A model generated the notes under the pieces. That model had not been told where the DNA came from and made no database searches. It saw nothing but the letters and a program-made list of their open reading frames with translations. Made by a program: the position numbers and the translations under genes. Below, piece after piece: positions 59,502-64,000 of a stretch of 64,000 bases of DNA. The DNA comes from Pipra filicauda (Eukaryota > Chordata > Aves > Passeriformes > Pipridae), in the NCBI RefSeq assembly GCF_003945595.2, contig NW_024104361.1, forward strand, positions 186,001 to 250,000, given 5' to 3'. How positions within the stretch are numbered: the stretch's first letter is position 1; each line of letters begins with the position of its first letter.

Positions 59502-62500
59502 GTCATGATTATTGTGATTAAACATGACTCAGATATTTGTATTCGATTAATATTTTTACTTACATGACTAAGGAATAATTAAGACAATGATCTCTGCAGT
59601 CTGCATTGCTGCATTTAAGGACAAGTAACAAGGATTAAAACCTGCTTTTAAATAACAAGGATGAAAATGCATTTTTGATATTTTTTTAAGCTAATAACCA
59701 GCATTAAACCTTTAGAATCAGTTGGTGTTTGGGCAGGAAAGACCTCTCTCATTGCTTACACATTATAACTAATCTGTGACTGCAGCTAGTGAGCCTACTT
59801 TATACACCATATGCTAGAATCTGACACACACAAAAATGTTAAATTCTGAAAGATGTGGGATGGTCTAATTTAAAAAATGCTACTTAAAAGAGAGTTCTCC
59901 AGAAAGTTGGGATTTAGCTTTTCTGGCTCATTGTGCCCACCCTAGCAGCATAACAGCCCCATAAGCAGAATGGAGGGTGGAGGAAGGGTTAAAAAGGGCT
60001 CAAAGAACTCCTTACAGAAGTACAGAGTATTTGCAGAACTTGGTTATTACATCTGTGCTCTGCTGCCACAATATTGACACACATCAGCTTTGATTGTGTT
60101 TGGTTATCCCAGTGACAGGGCAGTGCTTACACTGGTTGATCAAATTCCTGGATTATATACTCCCTTGAAACAGAGCTTTTGGAGCACTTGACGTTCCTGC
60201 CCTGCCAGGGCGACCCTGGACACCTGCCAGCCTGAGCGAGAGTGAAGCTGTAACTCCTGGTGCCAGAGCTATGAAATATTCATTGCAGTGTTTGAGATGT
60301 AACAGCTTCTGGCCCAAAATGAGAGTGCCATAAACAGGCTGGTTCTCCCATAGCTGGGGAGTCAGGCAGTCAGCACTCTATAAATGCTCCTCCGATGGAT
60401 CTGTTGTTTATTTTGACAAAGTAACAGATTGTATTTGCGCTGGGAAGGCAACCGGCAGATGGTCTTTGCACAACCTCGCGAGGGCAGGCCCCGCTCCTGC
60501 TGAGTGGGGAAAGCTCTTCAATCCGGTGCTGCGCGTTTTTCCCTCGCACAATGTTAGTTAGTAACAGTTCCTCCCTGTACAACCAGGGATAAATGGCCAC
60601 AACACACAGCTACTGTGTCCAAAAAATAGGTCTTTTAGCTGCTGGTTCCAAAAGTGTGGTTACTGCAGAGCAGTTCACACGTGTGGTAACTCTGTCCAAA
60701 TGCTGCCTTGGTCTGATCTGCTAAAAAATTCTTTATTCTAGTGTCACAAAGCAACTGAGAATATTCCAGAAACACTTGAAGCAAAAAAAATCCATATAAT
60801 CCTGTTAATATTTAGGTTAGAGGCTGTATCCACTGCAGAAATAAGGAGGGGAAATTGAGTTTATGGGACTATTAAAAATCACAACAGTAGGAAAACTGGT
60901 CTATAACTGCAGACGTCTATGACTGGCTTAAAGATAAAAACTGTTATATTGTGAAAATCCTTTATGTCCTCTCTCACACTTCTCCAGAATTCCCGTTTCC
61001 TTATGGAGAATGTTGTTTATAAACAGAAAAATGTTGCTGTAAACAGAGTGAGTTGTCCTAATGTTGAAAGTTTGCCTCACATAAAGACTTTTTTTTTCCT
61101 TGAAAGGCCTCCCACACATTTGTGTTCTTATCACACAGCAACTATTTGATGTTAAACTGGGAATGTCTTCAAAAACTCGGGATGCTTATTTTGCCTCATC
61201 TCAAATTATTTTTGATTACAAAGCTATGTATCACATGCATGATTGTGAGGGTTATTGGATGCAACTATTTGTATCTGGAAATAAGACAAATGTAAATGCT
61301 TTACTTCCTTCTTCACATGGGTTTTATGTTGTCATTTATTTTTATGCTCAGTGCTTGAAAATCTTCTTCAGATTCCTCCTGCCCTCCCAGTATGGTTCAG
61401 TACACTGACAAGTCTTACAGGTATCTTTTTCCTTTGCTAAATTCCAAGCCTCAGCAGGGAAGATCCAGGTAAGACTTTCCATTACCTGTAAAATAAAAGT
61501 CACTCACAAATGTGAGGTTTTTCTCTTATGATTTCAAAGCACCTTGACCTTGTTTTCAAAAAGAAGTGGGGAATAGACTCCAAAGCATTAATCCACAGAA
61601 ATGTGTTAAAGCTCTTACTCATTGCTTAAAAAGAGGCAAGATATTTTTATTTCCATTTTAATGACAGTCAAAATACAGTTGTGTGTATGAAATGCCTTAC
61701 TCAAGGTCACAGAGTAGCCCAGGAAAACACAGGTCCTCACCTCATGCCCTTTTTCTTCAGGAGATGGTGCAATCCACAATTAATATAACCTGAGGGAATA
61801 TTCCATTGCTCCTTTTCCCCACCAAATCCAATTCTATACAGACACAAAATTGTTTACTTTGGCAGAGCCAAAAACCAAACTCCAGCGAACCTGTATGATT
61901 TTTTTACAGCAACAAAGGGAAAGCTGAAACCATGGATGACTCTTTATCACTCTGTTGTTCCCAGACACCCTCCTGAAGTAACACCGTGGGTTGGAGTGCT
62001 CTGGGTTAATAATGTATCTCCTAGTGCATTACAGCAGCCCTCAAATGTCTTTATTGTGAAATTGGTGCAACGACACTAAGTATTTGTATAGGCATGATGA
62101 TATAAACCCAGCTTCATATAACAATGTACCTGAGTTAGAGGTAACCTGCACTCTTCTGTCTGCACCATCCCGTGCTCACGGATTTGGCGCTGCCAAGGCT
62201 CGTAACACAATCGCTTATTGCGTCTCTCGGAGTTCAAGCTCCTGAATCCGTGTGACTGCGGGGAAGAAAAGCAAAGCCCTCAGCTTTCGTTCAGAAGGGA
62301 AGTTTGCAGCCCCCGTGGATGAGTTGGAAAGCCTGCGAGAGCCCAGAACGCCAGACGACACAAAGAGCCGCCGACACTCTTTGTTACGGCCGTTCCCAGC
62401 CAGCTCGGGGATGCTGGAATATTTGGGCTGGAGGCACCGTGGCGAGGCACGCAGGTCACCTTGCTAAAGGGACGGAGGGACGGGTGGCTCCCTGTAACAA

Positions 62501-62879
62501 AAAACAAGCGACTCGCGAGCTTTAGCCCAAGCTGGGGTTGCCTTGAAACCTCTCCCGTCTCCCAACTCCCCCACCCTGGGAAAGGATGGGAAGGCTTTCT
62601 GCCTTTATGCTCCCCACCGCCACAAGCCCACTGGGAGCGGGGCCGAGGGGACCCTTTCCCCGCTGGGCGAGGAGGGGGTTCCTGCCCCCGCTGCAGCCCT
62701 GGGGCCCGGGCAAGGAGGGCGGCAGCCGGCAGAGGGGGGTTGTTGCGGGCCCGGGCTGCAGTGACTCCTCCTAGAGGCGGTATGTGCGGAGCGGGAGGAA
62801 GCCCCTGCCGCCCCCCTCAGCAGCAGCCGCCATCGCCATCGGAACATACAATACGGGCAGAGCTGCCGAGGCGGAGCGA

Positions 62880-63008
62880 GGGCGGGGGGAGCCCGACAGG
62901 GAGAGTGGGGAGGGCAGGCGAGGGGGGGCAAGGAGAGGAGGAAAAGAGGGGGAGGAAAAAGAGGAAGGGAGAAGAAGAAGGAGGAGGAGGCGGCGACGGC
63001 GGCGGCAG
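62880..63008 (+). other. Putative 5' non-coding first exon ending at a splice donor
   Basis: A purine-rich GGA/GGC stretch ends GGCGGCAG and is followed by GTGAGG, a near-consensus donor at 63009. The form matches a 5' UTR exon in a CpG island. The start is a guess. If the synteny holds, this would be exon 1 of MACROH2A2. No ATG with a plausible protein is associated. Confidence 0.45.
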
Positions 63009-63279
63009 GTGAGGGGAGCGGCGGCGCGGGGGCTCCGGGGGCCGCGGCGAGGCCGGCCCTGCTCCTCTCCTTCCCCCTCTGCCCGGCCGCACGACCCACC
63101 TCCTCCTCCTCCTCCTCTTCCTCCTTCTCTTCCCGCCGCCGCCGATGCCTTTCTTCGGGAAGGTCCGGCCGGGGCCGTGAGGGGAGGGGGGGGACGGCCG
63201 TGAGGGGGGCGGGGGTCGCGAGGCGGCGGCGCGCGGGGCCGGCCCCGGGGAGGGAGGGGGGGTGTGCGTGCGTGTGTGT

Positions 63280-63296
63280 GGGGGGGGGGGGGGGGG
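63280..63296. repeat. G17 run inside the CpG island
   Basis: A GTGTGTGTG stretch runs into 17 G and is soon followed by a second G-run. It is a strong G-quadruplex or R-loop candidate downstream of the putative exon. Confidence 0.9.
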
Positions 63297-63570
63297 ACGA
63301 CGGGGGGGAGGCTCTTCCTCGCTCGCTGCCTCCTCTTCGCCCCCGCCGCGATTCCCGTGTCGAGGCCGCGCCGCCGCCGCCCCTCAGCGGGGCAGCGGGC
63401 GAAGCCTCGGCGGCGGCGGCGAACGCTGAGGGCGGGGAGGGGGCGTGGGGGGGGAGCGTTTGCGCGGGAAAGCCGCGGCCACACCCCCCGCACCACACCC
63501 CGCCGCGCTCCAGCGAGCCTGCGCGCCCGGGCGGCACCGCCCGCCCCCCGCCCGTCCATCAATCGGCTCG

Positions 63571-63627
63571 CGGCCAATCAGCGCGCTTTCCCCGCGGCCC
63601 GGGCTGCCGCAGCGGCCAATCAGCGCG
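63571..63627 (+). promoter_or_regulatory. Duplicated CCAAT-box block (NF-Y type)
   Basis: The 15-mer CGGCCAATCAGCGCG occurs exactly at 63571-63585 and again at 63613-63627. Each copy contains a CCAAT in the same orientation, 42 bp apart. A GC box GGGCGG follows at 63633-63638. This is a typical NF-Y/Sp promoter core and suggests a transcription start within roughly 100 bp of the pair. Confidence 0.7.
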
Positions 63628-64000
63628 GGGGTGGGCGGGGCGGTGGTGTCTGGGCAACGTCGAGGCGCGCGCGGAGCGGGCGGGCCCAGAGGGGCGCGGG
63701 GCGGGCTCTGAGGCGGGACGGGGCGTTCCCCTGGTTCGGCCGCGCTGAGCCGGCTCCGGACGCTCGGTCTGGGTCTCAGTAGCCGGGCCCATCCCCTCAG
63801 CCGCTGTGCTTTGTGAGGGGGAGCTGCCCAGGCAGGGCCCCCGGGGTTTGGGGTGCTCGGGAAGCTGCTTTCGCAGGAACGCGCTCTGTGCCTGGTCCTG
63901 GGGTCCGGGGGATACCTCGCCTGCCCGCTGCACAGCGCTGTGTTTGTGCCCTGCGTGTGCCTCACCGGGGGCATTCGCGTAACCAGCATCTGCTCTGGGG

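Larger units (their letters stand above)
50336..62580. other. Intergenic region, about 12 kb
   Basis: No exon chain, known domain or RNA gene was found on either strand. The open frames are short and compositionally ordinary. There are simple repeats (G-runs near 52.9 and 54.3 kb, an A-run at 59.5 kb) and AT-rich blocks with dense regulatory-like words (for example 50450-50650 and 53770-53930). Long alternative 3' UTRs or lncRNAs cannot be excluded without transcripts. Confidence 0.6.
62590..63780. promoter_or_regulatory. CpG island promoter, probably of the downstream gene
   Basis: About 1.2 kb of very G+C- and CpG-rich DNA, in sharp contrast to the AT-rich intergenic region before it. It contains GC boxes, duplicated CCAAT boxes and GGA/CGG repeats. 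Mammalian synteny (COL13A1 then MACROH2A2 on the same strand) makes MACROH2A2 the best candidate, but no coding exon of it is in the window. Transcription start position and direction are not fixed by the sequence alone. Confidence 0.85.

Noticed and set aside
62605..63577. Long minus-strand open frames (310 and 268 codons) in the CpG island
   Set aside because: Composition-driven: the GC-rich strand has few stop codons. The translations are low-complexity Pro/Arg/Ala/Gly with no domain, and overlapping frames on both strands are equally open.
62461..63782. Plus-strand open frames of 140-183 codons in the CpG island
   Set aside because: Same compositional effect. They run through the putative splice donor and the G-runs and have no recognisable protein.

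Overview
This is vertebrate nuclear DNA: GT-AG introns, very small Gly-X-Y exons, a CR1 LINE and a CpG-island promoter. The CR1 copy points to a bird or other reptile. A solo LTR that I recognise from memory as a songbird endogenous-retrovirus type suggests a passerine. The species cannot be fixed from the sequence alone.

Most of the window (1 to about 50.3 kb, plus strand) is the 3' four fifths of one gene, COL13A1 (collagen alpha-1(XIII) chain, a type II transmembrane collagen). I find 39 coding exons, all phase 0 at both ends and a multiple of 3 in length. A 40th exon starts with the stop codon and carries the 3' UTR. The N-terminal cytosolic, transmembrane and NC1 exons lie upstream of the window. 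Together the exons hold 682 codons. Exons at 3262-7384 encode the end of COL1, and 7358-10919 the non-collagenous NC2. COL2 runs from 14453 into the exon at 29801. NC3, with a short coiled coil, spans 29801-30465, COL3 spans 30890-45589, and the Cys-containing NC4 tail ends at 48732. The gene call rests on the NC2 segment ([14 protein letters not shown]...KRRTFQ), the NC3 segment (ISEALQ/EIRTLALM) and the C-terminus (LDAPCPL + GEDGLPVQGCWNK), which match type XIII collagen as I remember it.

The introns are ordinary, with a 5'-truncated CR1 LINE near 37.0-37.75 kb and a solo LTR (antisense to the gene) in the last intron at 48.86-49.46 kb. From about 50.3 to 62.5 kb the window is intergenic. 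It has simple repeats, G-runs and a few AT-rich blocks dense in transcription-factor-like motifs, but no gene I can support. At about 62.6-63.8 kb a strong CpG island holds a likely 5' non-coding first exon with a splice donor at 63009 and a duplicated CCAAT-box block. In mammals the gene after COL13A1 is MACROH2A2 on the same strand, so this island is plausibly its promoter. That assignment is synteny-based inference.

No novel multi-gene system was found. The most interesting points concern the collagen gene itself: two successive, anciently diverged exons that both end in LDAPCPL, several COL2 exons absent from the human isoform I remember, and a stop codon isolated in its own exon.
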